From: Rhodospirillales bacterium URHD0017
GTDB lineage: Bacteria; Pseudomonadota; Alphaproteobacteria; Reyranellales; Reyranellaceae
Direction: 5' to 3'
Assembly (NCBI GenBank): GCA_900110395.1
Contig: FODP01000001.1
Coordinates: forward strand, 248,001-312,000
DNA: 64,000 bases
Shown: in pieces, positions 1-8,024 of the stretch
Numbering within the stretch: position 1 is the stretch's first letter
How the letters are laid out: every line of letters starts with the position of its first letter
Notes under the pieces: model-generated
Database searches by the model: none
What the model was told of the DNA's origin: nothing
Seen by the model: only the letters and a program-made list of their open reading frames with translations
Translations under genes and position numbers: made by a program

Positions 1-130
1 CGATATCGAACTTGGCGTTGGGATCGTAGGCGGGCGGGCCGGCGGCGTGGGCGCCGGCTGTCAGTCCGACCGCGCCGGCCGCGGCCGTGGCCTTGAGAAC
101 GTCACGTCGATCCAGAGTCTTCCTGTCCAT
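1..130 (-). CDS. Tat-exported protein, N-terminal fragment (runs off window)
   Basis: Only the first 43 codons are inside the window; the gene continues past position 1. The N-terminus begins MDRKTLDRRDVLKATAAAG and has a twin-arginine motif (RRDVLK), an Ala/Gly-rich hydrophobic core and an AHA-type cleavage site, so the product is probably exported folded by the Tat pathway. The mature start (GPPAYDPNAKFDI) is too short to name a family. It lies 27 bp downstream of the amidase gene on the same strand, which suggests co-transcription. The function is unknown from what is visible. Confidence 0.75.
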   Translation of the reverse strand, partial: MDRKTLDRRDVLKATAAAGAVGLTAGAHAAGPPAYDPNAKFDI

Positions 131-157
131 GTGCGGCTCCTCCAGCTACGTCACTGG

Positions 158-1552
158 TCACTTCTTCGGCGCAGCGACCCGCTTCAAGTTCTCCGTGAAC
201 CAGCGCGCCAGTCCGGTCATGCGCGCATCCTCGTGCTGCTGGCCCATGAGCTGCACGCCGACGGGCATCCCGCCGACGCTCATCAACGGCACCGTCACGA
301 CCGGCGCGAACAGCATCGAGGAGGGCGCGTTGAACACGAAGTCGCCAGTCGGCCGCGGCGCCAGCGGCTGGCCGGGCACGTCGCCCGACCAGATCGGTGC
401 GGGGCCAGGACAGCTGAGCGTGATCGCGGCATCGGCCAGCTGGGCCGTCGCCATGTGGGCGAGCTGCGCCTGCTGGCGCGCCAGGAGGCTGGTGCGGTAC
501 TGGTCAGGCGTCATTGCTTCGGCCTTCAGGAGCGTCGCCTTGGCGCGCTCGCTCAGTCCATCGGGCGCGGCGTCGAGCATGCCGCGCTGGTACCAGCGGT
601 TCTCCCAGCTCGTGATGGCGCCACACACGGCGCGGCCATTGGCGATCGCCTTCTCCAGGTTCTCGACGAAGGGATGATCGGCGCGACGGATCAGGGCGAC
701 GCCTGCCGCCTTCAGTTGGCTGAGCAACTGGTCGAAGGCCGCTTTGGTGCCGTCGTCGACGTCAGGCCAGCCTTCGGTCTCGAGCACGATCAGGCGGTTG
801 GGCTTGATCGCCGCGGGAAGAGTGTCGGGCCCGATCAGGCCGAGCGAGCCGCGGTCGCCGCCGCAGCGCTTGGCCTGCTCGATCGCGGCCTGCCACATGT
901 CTTCGAGGCAGCCGGCGTGCGGGCCGTGCGTGCTCTGGCTCGTGGCCAGCCGCTCGCCGCGATTGATGCCGCCCTGCGTCGGCTTCAGCGCAAAGTTTCC
1001 GCAATAGGCGGCCGGCCGGATGATCGAGCCGCCGACCTGCGTGCCGATCGCCACCGGCACCATGTTGGCGCCCACCGCTGCCGCGGAACCCGACGACGAG
1101 CCGCCAGGCGTGCGCGTAGGATCGAACGGGTTGGTGGTCGGGCCGGGATGCGAGCCGCCCAACTCCGCCGTCACCGTCTTGGCGAGAATCACGGCGCCGG
1201 CCTGGCGCAGCGCCCAGACGCCGGCATTGTCGCGCTTGGGGAAATTGCCCTTCATCGCGGCACAGCCCATCTCGGTGGGCATGTCCCTGGTTTCGAGCAG
1301 GTCCTTGATGGCGACGGGCATGCCGTCGATCGCCGACAAGGGCTTGCCCGCTTTCCACCGCGTCGTGCTGGCATCGGCGGCGCTGCGTGCGCCAGACTCG
1401 TTGATCGCAGTCAGCGCTTTCACCACAGGTTCCCGCGCGGCGATGGCTTCCAGGCAGCGTTCGAGATAGGCGCGCGGGCTGTCGTTTCCGTCGGTGAAAC
1501 GGCGGGTTGCATCGTGGAAGGTGAGGGGCTTGTAGTCGGCGTACGTGGTCAT
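158..1552 (-). CDS. Amidase signature family amidohydrolase
   Basis: A 464-residue protein of the amidase signature family, which hydrolyses amides with a Ser-cisSer-Lys triad. The catalytic lysine is Lys83 (VAIKDLLET), the Gly/Ser-rich signature GGSSSGSAAAV is at about 150-160, and the nucleophile is Ser176 in GGSIIRPA. Length fits the family (450-500). The signature carries TQVGGS rather than the commoner TDTGGS, a variant found in uncharacterised amidases, so the substrate cannot be predicted. No signal peptide is evident, so the enzyme is probably cytoplasmic. It appears to be the first gene of a minus-strand pair with the Tat protein below position 130, and is divergent from the calcium-repeat protein at 1644. 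Confidence 0.9.
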   Translation of the reverse strand: MTTYADYKPLTFHDATRRFTDGNDSPRAYLERCLEAIAAREPVVKALTAINESGARSAADASTTRWKAGKPLSAIDGMPVAIKDLLETRDMPTEMGCAAMKGNFPKRDNAGVWALRQAGAVILAKTVTAELGGSHPGPTTNPFDPTRTPGGSSSGSAAAVGANMVPVAIGTQVGGSIIRPAAYCGNFALKPTQGGINRGERLATSQSTHGPHAGCLEDMWQAAIEQAKRCGGDRGSLGLIGPDTLPAAIKPNRLIVLETEGWPDVDDGTKAAFDQLLSQLKAAGVALIRRADHPFVENLEKAIANGRAVCGAITSWENRWYQRGMLDAAPDGLSERAKATLLKAEAMTPDQYRTSLLARQQAQLAHMATAQLADAAITLSCPGPAPIWSGDVPGQPLAPRPTGDFVFNAPSSMLFAPVVTVPLMSVGGMPVGVQLMGQQHEDARMTGLARWFTENLKRVAAPKK

Positions 1553-1643
1553 GGGTGCAACCTAGCACCAATCGCCGCCCGTGCGGGATGGAACGTTGCC
1601 GACGCTTAGTCGTTGGCGCGCACCACTGCACGGAGGTTTTCAG

Positions 1644-1976
1644 ATGTCCCGATGGATCAAACTTTCTGTGATCGCTGCAACCGCAACCCTCACCGTCCTG
1701 CCGCTGATCACGCCCGCGGCCGATGCTCAGACCATCTATGTCAATCCGCAGCCGTATCCGCAGCAGGCGCAGCAGCCGCCGCGTGGCGGTGCCTGGGGTG
1801 ACCGAGACCGCGACGGCATCCCCAATGCCTTCGACCAGCAAAACAACAACCGTCGCCGCGGGGGCATGGGCGACCAGGACCATGACGGCATCCCGAACCG
1901 CTACGACCAGGATCGCGACGGTGACGGCCGGCCCAACCAGTGGGACCGCAGCCCCTCCAATCCAAATCGCCGCTAG
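1644..1976 (+). CDS. Secreted protein with thrombospondin type 3-like calcium repeats
   Basis: A 110-residue protein. The start at 1644 is chosen over an upstream alternative because GGAGG sits just ahead of it and a clean signal peptide follows (MSRWIKLSVIAATATLTVLP, cleavage near ADA-QT). After a Gln/Pro-rich stretch there are acidic repeats of the form DxDxDGIPNxxD: DRDRDGIPNAFD, then DQDHDGIPNRYD, then DRDGDGRPNQWD. These resemble thrombospondin type 3/EF-like calcium-binding loops, so periplasmic or extracellular calcium binding is a reasonable inference. The tail is Pro/Asn/Arg rich. It is a single gene, followed closely by a strong terminator. I recognise no named family. Confidence 0.8.
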   Translation: MSRWIKLSVIAATATLTVLPLITPAADAQTIYVNPQPYPQQAQQPPRGGAWGDRDRDGIPNAFDQQNNNRRRGGMGDQDHDGIPNRYDQDRDGDGRPNQWDRSPSNPNRR

Positions 1977-1999
1977 CGATCTCAAGCTTGCACCAAAAA

Positions 2000-2031
2000 G
2001 GGCGCCCCATTACGGGGCGCCCATTCTTTTT
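2000..2031 (+). terminator. Rho-independent terminator
   Basis: A perfect 9-bp stem, GGGCGCCCC/GGGGCGCCC with loop ATTAC (2000-2022), is followed by ATTCTTTTT. It lies 23 bp after the stop of the calcium-repeat gene. An A-run (AAAAA) precedes the stem, so it could also work in the opposite direction. Confidence 0.9.
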
Positions 2032-2096
2032 GTCTGGGCATAGGCACTGATTGCGCCGCAGGTGAGAAAAGCCGCGAAGACGACGGATTTCAGCAT
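2010..2096 (-). CDS. Possible 28-residue secreted peptide
   Basis: This small frame reads MLKSVVFAAFLTCGAISAYAQ and then seven more residues. The first 21 residues look exactly like a Sec signal peptide with an AYA-Q cleavage site, but almost nothing remains after cleavage. Its stop codon is inside the terminator hairpin at 2000-2022, so translation could interfere with hairpin folding. No convincing Shine-Dalgarno sequence precedes the ATG. It could be a truncated relic of a secreted protein or chance. Confidence 0.3.
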   Translation of the reverse strand: MLKSVVFAAFLTCGAISAYAQTKRMGAP

Positions 2097-2162
2097 GTGT
2101 CATCGCCGTGGTAGAGGCAGAGGGAATTTCAACGCCCCTTCGCGAAAGGGAGCCGCCGCAAA

Positions 2163-2633
2163 ATGAGCGAAAGTGCGTCGACCGCCCAAGTCCTCGTCCG
2201 GCCGCCGCTTGCCTGGGCGCTCGCCGTCATCGCCGGATTCGTGCTCGACTGGCTCGAGCCCCTGGAATTCGTGCCGGAGGACTGGTCCGCCGGCTTGCTG
2301 GGCGCCATGGTGGTCGTGCTCGCCCTGGCGCTGGGGGTGTGGGCCCTCGATACGATGACCCGGGCCGGCACCAATGTGCCAACCAACCGGCCGACCACCG
2401 CCATTGTCGAAAACGGGCCGTACCGCTTCACGCGCAATCCCATCTACCTCGGCATGTTCGGCGTCCTGATCGGCCTCGGCATCGCCTTCGACAATCTCTG
2501 GCTACTGCTGATGCTGGTGCCTTTCGCTCTCGTCATCCGCTACGGCGTCGTGGCACGCGAGGAAGCCTATCTCGAGCGGACGTTCGGCGAGACGTATCGC
2601 GGCTATCGCCAGCGCGTCCGGCGCTGGCTGTAG
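2163..2633 (+). CDS. Isoprenylcysteine methyltransferase-like (ICMT/PEMT superfamily) membrane protein
   Basis: A 156-residue integral membrane protein. It has hydrophobic segments near residues 15-30, 42-62 and 105-130, and the conserved C-terminal methyltransferase core: GPYRFTRNPIYLGM (about 87-100), then REEAYLERTFGETYRGY. The RNPIYLG and E-x-x-Y-x-x-x-F-G-x-x-Y motifs are typical of the bacterial ICMT-like/PEMT family, which uses S-adenosylmethionine in the membrane. Bacterial members are mostly of unknown substrate, so isoprenylated protein methylation should not be assumed. The ATG is preceded by AAAGGGAG. It appears monocistronic, between a terminator and the hairpin-containing leader of the amidohydrolase. 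Confidence 0.8.
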   Translation: MSESASTAQVLVRPPLAWALAVIAGFVLDWLEPLEFVPEDWSAGLLGAMVVVLALALGVWALDTMTRAGTNVPTNRPTTAIVENGPYRFTRNPIYLGMFGVLIGLGIAFDNLWLLLMLVPFALVIRYGVVAREEAYLERTFGETYRGYRQRVRRWL

Positions 2634-2761
2634 CGGAGATATGCGGGAGCCGCACTGGACGGCGCCGACCGCCGCCTCCTAGACTCGCCCGCGTGTAACC
2701 GGGGTAACGGCATGCCCAGTTTTCCGGGAGACACCTTTTCGAGCAGACCATCATCGCCCTG

Positions 2762-2797
2762 ACCGATCGCGCGCGCGCAAAGCACGCGCCGATCGGT
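2762..2797. other. GC-rich hairpin upstream of the amidohydrolase gene
   Basis: Arms ACCGATCG (2762-2769) and CGATCGGT (2790-2797) are perfectly complementary, and the interior CGCGCG/CGCGC can pair further. There is no T-run after it. It lies about 35 bp ahead of the start codon at 2831, so it is either the end of the previous transcript or a structured 5' leader. The rest of the 2634-2830 gap shows nothing recognisable. Confidence 0.4.
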
Positions 2798-2830
2798 TCT
2801 TCACGTTGTGCAACAAGACGGAGGAAACCG

Positions 2831-4342
2831 ATGGGTAACTGGCTCAGTGAACGCGAACAGCGCCTCGTCGCAGGCGCCGAGGAAGCTTCGGCGGCGACGC
2901 CGATCCCGACCCAGATCGTCTCCAACGGCGAGTATCTGCCGCCCAGGCAAAGCGCGACCCAGAAGAAGGTCGAACGCCGCATCGTCGAGCTTGCCGACGC
3001 CAATGCCGCGCGGCTCGGCCTCAACCGCCGCCAGTTCCTGCGCACGAGCTGCGGCATGGCCGCGGCCTTCGTCGCCATGAACGAGATCTATGGCGGCAAT
3101 GTCTTCCAGGTGACGCCGGCCGAGGCGCGCCAGCCTGAGCTGGCGCAGGCTCGCGCCCAAGAGCTGAACGGGCAGTTCATCTTCGACGTGCAGACCCACT
3201 TCGTGCGCGACGACTTTAACCACAAGGAGCTTCTGGGTCTGGCCGAATTCGCGAGCAAGAACTGGAACCCCAAGATGAAGGCAGAGGGCGTGGAATCGCT
3301 CGCCCGCTACAAGTTCCAGAACTACGTGAAGGAGGTCTTTTACGACAGCGACACCAGCCTCGCCTTGTTGAGCGGCGCGCCGTTCGACGATCCTACCTGG
3401 TGGTTCCTCAGCAACGCGCAGATGGCCGAGGCGCGTGCGCTGATCAACGGCTTCGCGGGCTCGCGGCGGCTTCTCGCGCACGCCCTGATCACGCCCGGCC
3501 AGCCGGGCTGGATGGACGAGGTCGACAAGGCGATCACGGTGCACAAGCCCGATTCGTGGAAAGGCTATACGATCGGCGATCCGCTCAATCCGTCGAAGTT
3601 CCCGTGGCGGCTCGACGACGAGAAGATGGTTTATCCGTTCTACGAGAAGGCGGTGAAGGCCGGCATCACCACGATCTGCATCCACAAGGGCCTGCTGCCG
3701 CCGGACTACGAGAAGTCATATGCCGGCGTCTGGGAGTACGCGACCGCCCAGGACATCGGCAAGGCGGCCAAGGACTGGCCGCAGATGAAGTTCGTGATGT
3801 ACCACGCCTGCCTGCGCCCGGCCTTCGAGTTGCCCGACCAGGCGTGGACGGAGTTCGAGCAGACCGGCCGCATCCGTTGGGTGAGCGACCTCGCGGACAT
3901 CCCGCAGAAGTTCGGCGTCAGCAATGTCTATGCCGAGCTCGGCACCGCCTTCGCCAACTCGGCGGTGTCGCATCCCAAGTTCTGCGCCGCCATGATCGGC
4001 ACGTTGGTCAAGGGCATGGGCGCCGATCACGTCCTGTGGGGCACCGATTCAGTGTGGTACGGCTCGCCGCAATGGCAGATCGAGGCGATGCGCCGCCTCG
4101 AAATCCCCGAGGACATACGCAAGAAGTACGGCTTCGCCGCCCTCGGCGATGCCAACAGCATGACCAAGCAGATGATCTTCGCCAACAATGCGCTTGGGAT
4201 GTACGGCATCAAGCTGAAGGCTGCGTCCAACACCAGCATGCCGGCCTACTCCGAGGACCGCTTCGCCGCGCTCAAGCAGGAGCACGCGCTGGCGGCCCTC
4301 GAGCGCTCGAACCTGCGCTACGGCTACGTGCGGGCGGATTAG
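2831..4342 (+). CDS. Tat-exported metal-dependent hydrolase, amidohydrolase-2 type
   Basis: A 503-residue protein preceded by GGAGGAAACC. A twin-arginine motif, NRRQFLRTS, is at residues 65-73, followed by a hydrophobic stretch and an AEA cleavage site, so export is by Tat after an unusually long 64-residue N-region. The mature part has amidohydrolase-2 (TIM-barrel, ACMSD-like) features: FIFDVQTHFV near the start of the barrel (the first strand normally carries H-x-H; here only one His is obvious), ICIHKG, YHACLRP and the C-terminal WGTDSVWYG with the expected metal-binding Asp. Such enzymes hydrolyse or decarboxylate cyclic and aromatic acids; the substrate here is unknown. It is monocistronic, with CTCTCCCC-type repeats downstream. 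Confidence 0.8.
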   Translation: MGNWLSEREQRLVAGAEEASAATPIPTQIVSNGEYLPPRQSATQKKVERRIVELADANAARLGLNRRQFLRTSCGMAAAFVAMNEIYGGNVFQVTPAEARQPELAQARAQELNGQFIFDVQTHFVRDDFNHKELLGLAEFASKNWNPKMKAEGVESLARYKFQNYVKEVFYDSDTSLALLSGAPFDDPTWWFLSNAQMAEARALINGFAGSRRLLAHALITPGQPGWMDEVDKAITVHKPDSWKGYTIGDPLNPSKFPWRLDDEKMVYPFYEKAVKAGITTICIHKGLLPPDYEKSYAGVWEYATAQDIGKAAKDWPQMKFVMYHACLRPAFELPDQAWTEFEQTGRIRWVSDLADIPQKFGVSNVYAELGTAFANSAVSHPKFCAAMIGTLVKGMGADHVLWGTDSVWYGSPQWQIEAMRRLEIPEDIRKKYGFAALGDANSMTKQMIFANNALGMYGIKLKAASNTSMPAYSEDRFAALKQEHALAALERSNLRYGYVRAD

Positions 4343-4374
4343 ACTTATTGTTTGAAGCTACGCCCTCTCATGCT

Positions 4375-4461
4375 CCTCTCCGCCGTTAGCGGGAGAGGCT
4401 GGGTGAGGGGGCTGCACACGTCGTTTCCCTCAGCTGACCTCTCCCCCTAGCGGGGGAGAGG
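4375..4461. repeat. Two palindromes of a CCTCTCCCCC interspersed repeat
   Basis: Two hairpins are found in the gap 4343-4521. The first, at 4375-4398, pairs CCTCTCC with GGGAGAGG. The second, at 4438-4461, is CCTCTCCCCC-TAGC-GGGGGAGAGG with a perfect 10-bp stem. A related copy with the loop in the opposite orientation (GCTA) is at 48812-48835. This is an extragenic palindromic element and may act as a terminator-like or mRNA-stabilising structure after the amidohydrolase gene. Confidence 0.8.
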
Positions 4462-4513
4462 AATCTGAGCCGCGGTGTCCCTGGGCTTGACTCACTGTTT
4501 GCTTGGTCATATA

Positions 4514-4531
4514 TTTCTGTCATGACAGAAA
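4514..4531. promoter_or_regulatory. Perfect 18-bp operator over the GbsR start codon
   Basis: TTTCTGTCATGACAGAAA is a perfect inverted repeat whose centre contains the ATG of the regulator gene (4522). A degenerate copy at 5124-5141 keeps 14 of 18 positions and lies ahead of the next gene. The simplest reading is autoregulation by the GbsR-type protein; binding is inferred, not shown. Confidence 0.65.
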
Positions 4532-5100
4532 CAACAGTCCGTTCCCAAAAGCTCCCGCCGGCGGTCGAGCAGTTCGTTCTGCGCTGGGGCGACATGGGCG
4601 GGCAGTGGGGCGTCAATCGCTCGGTCGCCCAGATCCAGGCGCTGCTCTTTCTTTCCGACCGGCCGCTGACGGCGGAGGACATCGCCGAGACGCTGGGCAT
4701 GGCGCGCTCGAACGTGTCGAACAGCATCCGCGAGCTTCTGAGCTGGAAACTGATCCGCCGCGTGCCGGTGCTGGGCGACCGGCGCGATCACTACGAGGCC
4801 GAGGCCGACCTGTGGCAGATCATGACGCACATCGCGCGCGGCCGGAAAGAACGCGAGATCGATCCTGCCGTGGCGGCGCTCCGTCATGTGCTCGAGACGG
4901 CGGACGACGATCCGCAGATCAGCGCTGTGGCCCGCACGCGCCTGAAGGAGATGCAAAGCTTCCTCGGCACGCTCGATACCTGGTTCAGCCAGATGGTCAC
5001 GGTGCCGCCGGCCACCCTCATGGCGCTGATGAAGCTCGGTACGCGTGTGGTCAACCTGGTGCGGCTCGGTCGCGGGTCGCCGGCGAAGAAAGCGAAGTAG
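4522..5100 (+). CDS. GbsR/MarR-like winged-helix transcriptional regulator
   Basis: A 192-residue protein. A winged-helix DNA-binding domain covers about residues 30-85 (AEDIAETLGMARSNVSNSI is the recognition region, then LGDRRDHYEAEADLW in the wing), followed by a helical C-terminal dimerisation region. The layout AETLGMARSNVSNSIREL...V..LGDRRDHY is characteristic of the GbsR family, which in Bacillus represses choline/betaine genes; other members sense unknown ligands. The start codon is inside a perfect palindrome, so the protein probably represses itself, and no Shine-Dalgarno sequence is evident ahead of it, which fits a short-leader or leaderless mRNA. The adjacent DUF4166 gene has a second operator copy and is the obvious second target. 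Confidence 0.85.
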   Translation: MTETTVRSQKLPPAVEQFVLRWGDMGGQWGVNRSVAQIQALLFLSDRPLTAEDIAETLGMARSNVSNSIRELLSWKLIRRVPVLGDRRDHYEAEADLWQIMTHIARGRKEREIDPAVAALRHVLETADDDPQISAVARTRLKEMQSFLGTLDTWFSQMVTVPPATLMALMKLGTRVVNLVRLGRGSPAKKAK

Positions 5101-5123
5101 CCGGCAAAAAATTTGATCGCTTA

Positions 5124-5141
5124 TTTCTCTTTCGACAGAAA
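5124..5141. promoter_or_regulatory. Second, degenerate GbsR-type operator
   Basis: TTTCTCTTTCGACAGAAA keeps both outer half-sites (TTTCT and ACAGAAA) of the palindrome at 4514-4531. It lies between the regulator stop and the DUF4166 start at 5170, where a repressor would control the downstream gene. Confidence 0.5.
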
Positions 5142-5169
5142 TGTCAGACGTAGCCGTAGAGGGAGTGAC

Positions 5170-5907
5170 ATGGCGAGAGTCCGGACCATCATCGTCCCTG
5201 AGGAAGCGAGCGAAGAGAGTGCGGGCCTGCACGATCTCCGCTTCTCCGCACTGGTGGGCGCCGCCGCCTGGTCGCGCCTCCCGCCTGCGGTGCGCGCGCG
5301 CTTCAGCAAGCGACTCGCGCCCGATGCGGCGGTCACCTATGTCGGCACCATCGTCGACAGCCGGCGCACGCTGCCCGGCCAATGGCTGGCCGAACTCTGC
5401 CGGCTGATCGGCAGGCCGCTACCACTCGACGCCGATGTCGGCGTGCCGGCGGTCGTCACGGTGACCGAGGACGGCACGAGCGGCGGGCAGTTCTGGACCC
5501 GCATGTATGGTCGGCTGCGCGGCTTCCCGCAGGTCATCCACTCCAGCAAGCGCTTCGCCGGCCCGACCGGACTGGAGGAATATCTCGGCCGCGGCATCGG
5601 TATTGCGCTCACGGTGAGCGCGGACGAACGGGCGCTGCACTTCCACAGCGACCACTACTTCCTGATCATGGGCGACCGGCGGCTACGCCTGCCGCGCTGG
5701 CTCAGCCCCGGCGCGCTCACCATCAGCCACGTCGATCAGGGCGACGAGCGGTTCGCCTTCGTGCTGTCGCTGGTCCATCCGCTGTTCGGCGAGATCATCC
5801 GTCAGACCGGCATCTTCCGCGAACGTCCCGTCGATGCCGGTTGCGCCGTGATCAGGCGCGCTGAGCCGCCTTCGCCCGCACCGGCAGCTTCCAGCCCGGC
5901 CGGATGA
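5170..5907 (+). CDS. DUF4166 domain protein
   Basis: A 245-residue protein; the ATG at 5170 follows AGAGGGAGTGAC and is preferred to an in-frame upstream codon at 5113 that would run through the operator. The central part (about 100-215) matches the pattern of DUF4166: [43 protein letters not shown] and RLPRWLSPG, with repeated Phe/Trp/Arg signature positions. The family has no assigned function and is sometimes fused to NAD(P)-binding saccharopine-dehydrogenase-like domains; here it stands alone. The C-terminus is a low-complexity Pro/Ala/Ser tail whose last 56 bp overlap the end of msrA on the other strand. Its proximity to the GbsR-type gene and shared operator suggest direct control. Confidence 0.7.
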   Translation: MARVRTIIVPEEASEESAGLHDLRFSALVGAAAWSRLPPAVRARFSKRLAPDAAVTYVGTIVDSRRTLPGQWLAELCRLIGRPLPLDADVGVPAVVTVTEDGTSGGQFWTRMYGRLRGFPQVIHSSKRFAGPTGLEEYLGRGIGIALTVSADERALHFHSDHYFLIMGDRRLRLPRWLSPGALTISHVDQGDERFAFVLSLVHPLFGEIIRQTGIFRERPVDAGCAVIRRAEPPSPAPAASSPAG

Positions 5908-6370
5908 AGTGGCAGGTGTAGCCGTTGGGAATGCGCTCCAGGTAATCCTGGTGCTCGGGCTCGGCTTCCCAGAAGTCGGAGACCTTGGCGACCTCGGTCA
6001 CGACCTTGCCGGGCCACAGGCCCGAGGCCTCGACGTCGGCGATGGTGTCCTCGGCGATCCGGCGCTGCTCGTCGGAAGTGTAGAAGATCGCCGAGCGGTA
6101 GCTGGTGCCGAGGTCGTTGCCCTGGCGGTTGAGCGTCGTCGGATCGTGGATCTGGAAGAAGAATTCCAGGATCTGGCGGAAGCTCGTCTTGGCCGGATCG
6201 AAGATGATCTCGATCGCCTCGGCGTGGCCGCCATGGTTGCGGTAGGTCGCGTTGGCGACGTGGCCGCCGGTATAGCCGACCCGCGTCGACAGGACTCCGG
6301 GTTGCCTGCGGATCAGGTCCTGCATGCCCCAGAAGCAGCCGCCGGCCAGCACTGCGCGTTCTTGGCTCAT
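5852..6370 (-). CDS. msrA: Peptide methionine-S-sulfoxide reductase MsrA
   Basis: A 172-residue enzyme that reduces the S-epimer of methionine sulfoxide in proteins. The catalytic GGCFWG motif places the nucleophile at Cys12, and the fold markers [18 protein letters not shown] and [10 protein letters not shown] are present. After Cys12 the only other cysteine is Cys153 (GYTCHF). The ATG overlaps the msrB stop in an ATGA junction (6367-6370), indicating translational coupling. The last 56 bp overlap the convergent DUF4166 gene. No signal peptide: cytoplasmic. Confidence 0.97.
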   Translation of the reverse strand: MSQERAVLAGGCFWGMQDLIRRQPGVLSTRVGYTGGHVANATYRNHGGHAEAIEIIFDPAKTSFRQILEFFFQIHDPTTLNRQGNDLGTSYRSAIFYTSDEQRRIAEDTIADVEASGLWPGKVVTEVAKVSDFWEAEPEHQDYLERIPNGYTCHFIRPGWKLPVRAKAAQRA

Positions 6371-6816
6371 CGCACGTCCTCCACCTGGTCGAGATAGTCA
6401 CCATAGCCCGCCGCCTTCATGTCGTCGCGATGGACGAAGCGCAGCGAGGCCGAATTGATGCAGTAGCGCAGCCCGCCGCGATCGCGCGGGCCGTCCGGAA
6501 AGACGTGGCCGAGATGGCTGTCACCGTGCTTGGAGCGCACCTCGGTGCGGATCATGCCGTGTGTGCTGTCGTTGAGCTCGGCGACATTGGCGGGCTCGAT
6601 CGGCTTGGTGAAGGACGGCCAACCGCAGCCCGATTCGTACTTGTCAGATGAGGCGAACAGCGGCTCGCCCGAGACGATGTCGACATAGATGCCCGGCTCC
6701 TTGTTGTGCAGCAGCGGGCCGGTGCCGGGCATCTCGGTGGCGCTCTGCTGGGTGACGCGGAACTGCTCGGGCGTCAGCTTCGACAGGGCCTCGGGGGTCT
6801 TCTTGTAGGTCGGCAT
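6367..6816 (-). CDS. msrB: Peptide methionine-R-sulfoxide reductase MsrB
   Basis: A 149-residue enzyme that reduces the R-epimer of methionine sulfoxide, the partner of MsrA. Hallmarks are CGWPSF (Cys64, the resolving position), [10 protein letters not shown] at 98-107 and the catalytic Cys119 in RYCINSASL. The two CxxC zinc pairs of many MsrB proteins are absent, so this is the zinc-free form. The start at 6816 is chosen because [11 protein letters not shown] begins at the usual family N-terminus and AGGAGCAGACC precedes it; longer in-frame readings run into the divergent gene. It is the first gene of the msrB-msrA operon. Confidence 0.96.
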   Translation of the reverse strand: MPTYKKTPEALSKLTPEQFRVTQQSATEMPGTGPLLHNKEPGIYVDIVSGEPLFASSDKYESGCGWPSFTKPIEPANVAELNDSTHGMIRTEVRSKHGDSHLGHVFPDGPRDRGGLRYCINSASLRFVHRDDMKAAGYGDYLDQVEDVR

Positions 6817-6906
6817 GGTCTGCTCCTGTCTGGCGGCCGGGAGGACAGACCATATAGGCCGAAAACGCCGTCGCGCCAGCCTCCCGCTAGCTGATAAAAC
6901 CGCAGC

Positions 6907-7446
6907 ATGATCGCTCGCCGGCTGCTGTCCGTTCCCGTGTTCGCTGTCGTCCTTGTCACTATGGCGCCGCCGGCCCGGGCCGACGATGCGGCCTGCCAGG
7001 CCGTGCTGCAGGCGGTCCTCAAGCAGACGGCGGCGCCCGTCCATCAGCAGGTCACGATCGAAACCGCCGCCGCGCCGGACAAGCCGATGCATAACGAGAT
7101 GATCCGTCTCGGCGACACGCTCTACATGCAGGCGCGCGGCCAGTGGATGGCGCGGCCCTACGACGCCGCCAAGGCGGCCGACGATGCCCGGCAGGCCATG
7201 ACCAAGGGCGAGCACAGCTGCACGCGCCTGCGCAGCGAGGCGGTCGACGGCCAGCCGGCCGATCTCTATCGCGTGCAGGGCAAGACGGCGACCGGTGGCA
7301 GCGACACGCAGATCTGGATCTCGACGGCGTCTGGCCTGCCGCTGCGCCAGACCGTCGCCATGCTGGAGCAGGGCACGGTCAAGCTGAAGCACGAGGTGCG
7401 TTCCGACTACACCAACGTGCGCGCACCGGCGGGCGTCAGCCGTTGA
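6907..7446 (+). CDS. Secreted protein of unknown function
   Basis: A 179-residue protein with a signal peptide ([20 protein letters not shown], cleavage near ARA-DD). The mature part has two Cys (in ACQAVLQ and HSCTRL) that could form a disulfide, and alternating beta-like stretches ([47 protein letters not shown]). The overall pattern of strands resembles small periplasmic lipid- or ligand-carrier folds such as LolA, but I see no diagnostic motif. It is divergent from msrB (90-bp gap) and overlaps the end of the convergent reductase gene by 11 bp. Confidence 0.7.
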   Translation: MIARRLLSVPVFAVVLVTMAPPARADDAACQAVLQAVLKQTAAPVHQQVTIETAAAPDKPMHNEMIRLGDTLYMQARGQWMARPYDAAKAADDARQAMTKGEHSCTRLRSEAVDGQPADLYRVQGKTATGGSDTQIWISTASGLPLRQTVAMLEQGTVKLKHEVRSDYTNVRAPAGVSR

Positions 7447-8014
7447 GGGCGTAGCTGAGGCTGACGCGCCCGTCGGGCAGTTGCTCGCTCTTGCGCAGCG
7501 TGAGGCTGCGCCGACGATCCACCGCAGCAAACAACGCCTTGCCGACGCCGACGATCAGCGGATAGACGAGCAGGCGCATCTCATCGACCAGGCCGGCGTC
7601 TATCAGGCTCGCCGCCGTCCGCGCGCCACCGACAAGGTAGATGTCCTTGCCGGGCTGCTGCTTGAGATCGGCGATCTCGCTGAGGCCTCGGACGAAGCGC
7701 GTGTTCGGCCATTCGGACGATGTCAGCGTGTTCGACAGCACATAGTGCGGCGTGCGCGCCACGAAGCCGGCCCACTCGATCTCGGCCGGTGTCGGTGCGT
7801 TGCCCGTGATCCACACGGGCTTGTCTGGCTCGTTCCGGATCGCCGTCCAATACCGCTCGTAGCCCGGGTACATGCCGGCGCCCAGCAGGCAGGCGTCGAG
7901 CTGCGGCATCAGGCCGTAATCTTCCGACCACGCCTGTACCCAGTCGGCCATGCCCTCTGCTCCCTCGATCTTGCCGTCGAGGGAGATCTTCATGCCCGTG
8001 ATCAGCTTGCGCAT
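7436..8014 (-). CDS. Dihydrofolate reductase-like (RibD C-terminal) protein
   Basis: A 192-residue protein of the RibD C-terminal/dihydrofolate-reductase-like fold: [18 protein letters not shown] at the N-terminus, [15 protein letters not shown] in the nucleotide-proximal helix, the NADPH-binding [14 protein letters not shown] at about 142-155 and the terminal [14 protein letters not shown]. Family members, such as YyaP/YwjB-type proteins, are presumed NADPH-dependent reductases of unknown substrate. It is the third gene after the ArsR-like regulator and SRPBCC gene (10-bp gap), so probably under the same operator. Its end overlaps the convergent secreted-protein gene. Confidence 0.85.
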   Translation of the reverse strand: MRKLITGMKISLDGKIEGAEGMADWVQAWSEDYGLMPQLDACLLGAGMYPGYERYWTAIRNEPDKPVWITGNAPTPAEIEWAGFVARTPHYVLSNTLTSSEWPNTRFVRGLSEIADLKQQPGKDIYLVGGARTAASLIDAGLVDEMRLLVYPLIVGVGKALFAAVDRRRSLTLRKSEQLPDGRVSLSYALNG

Positions 8015-8024
8015 CTTGCTCTCC

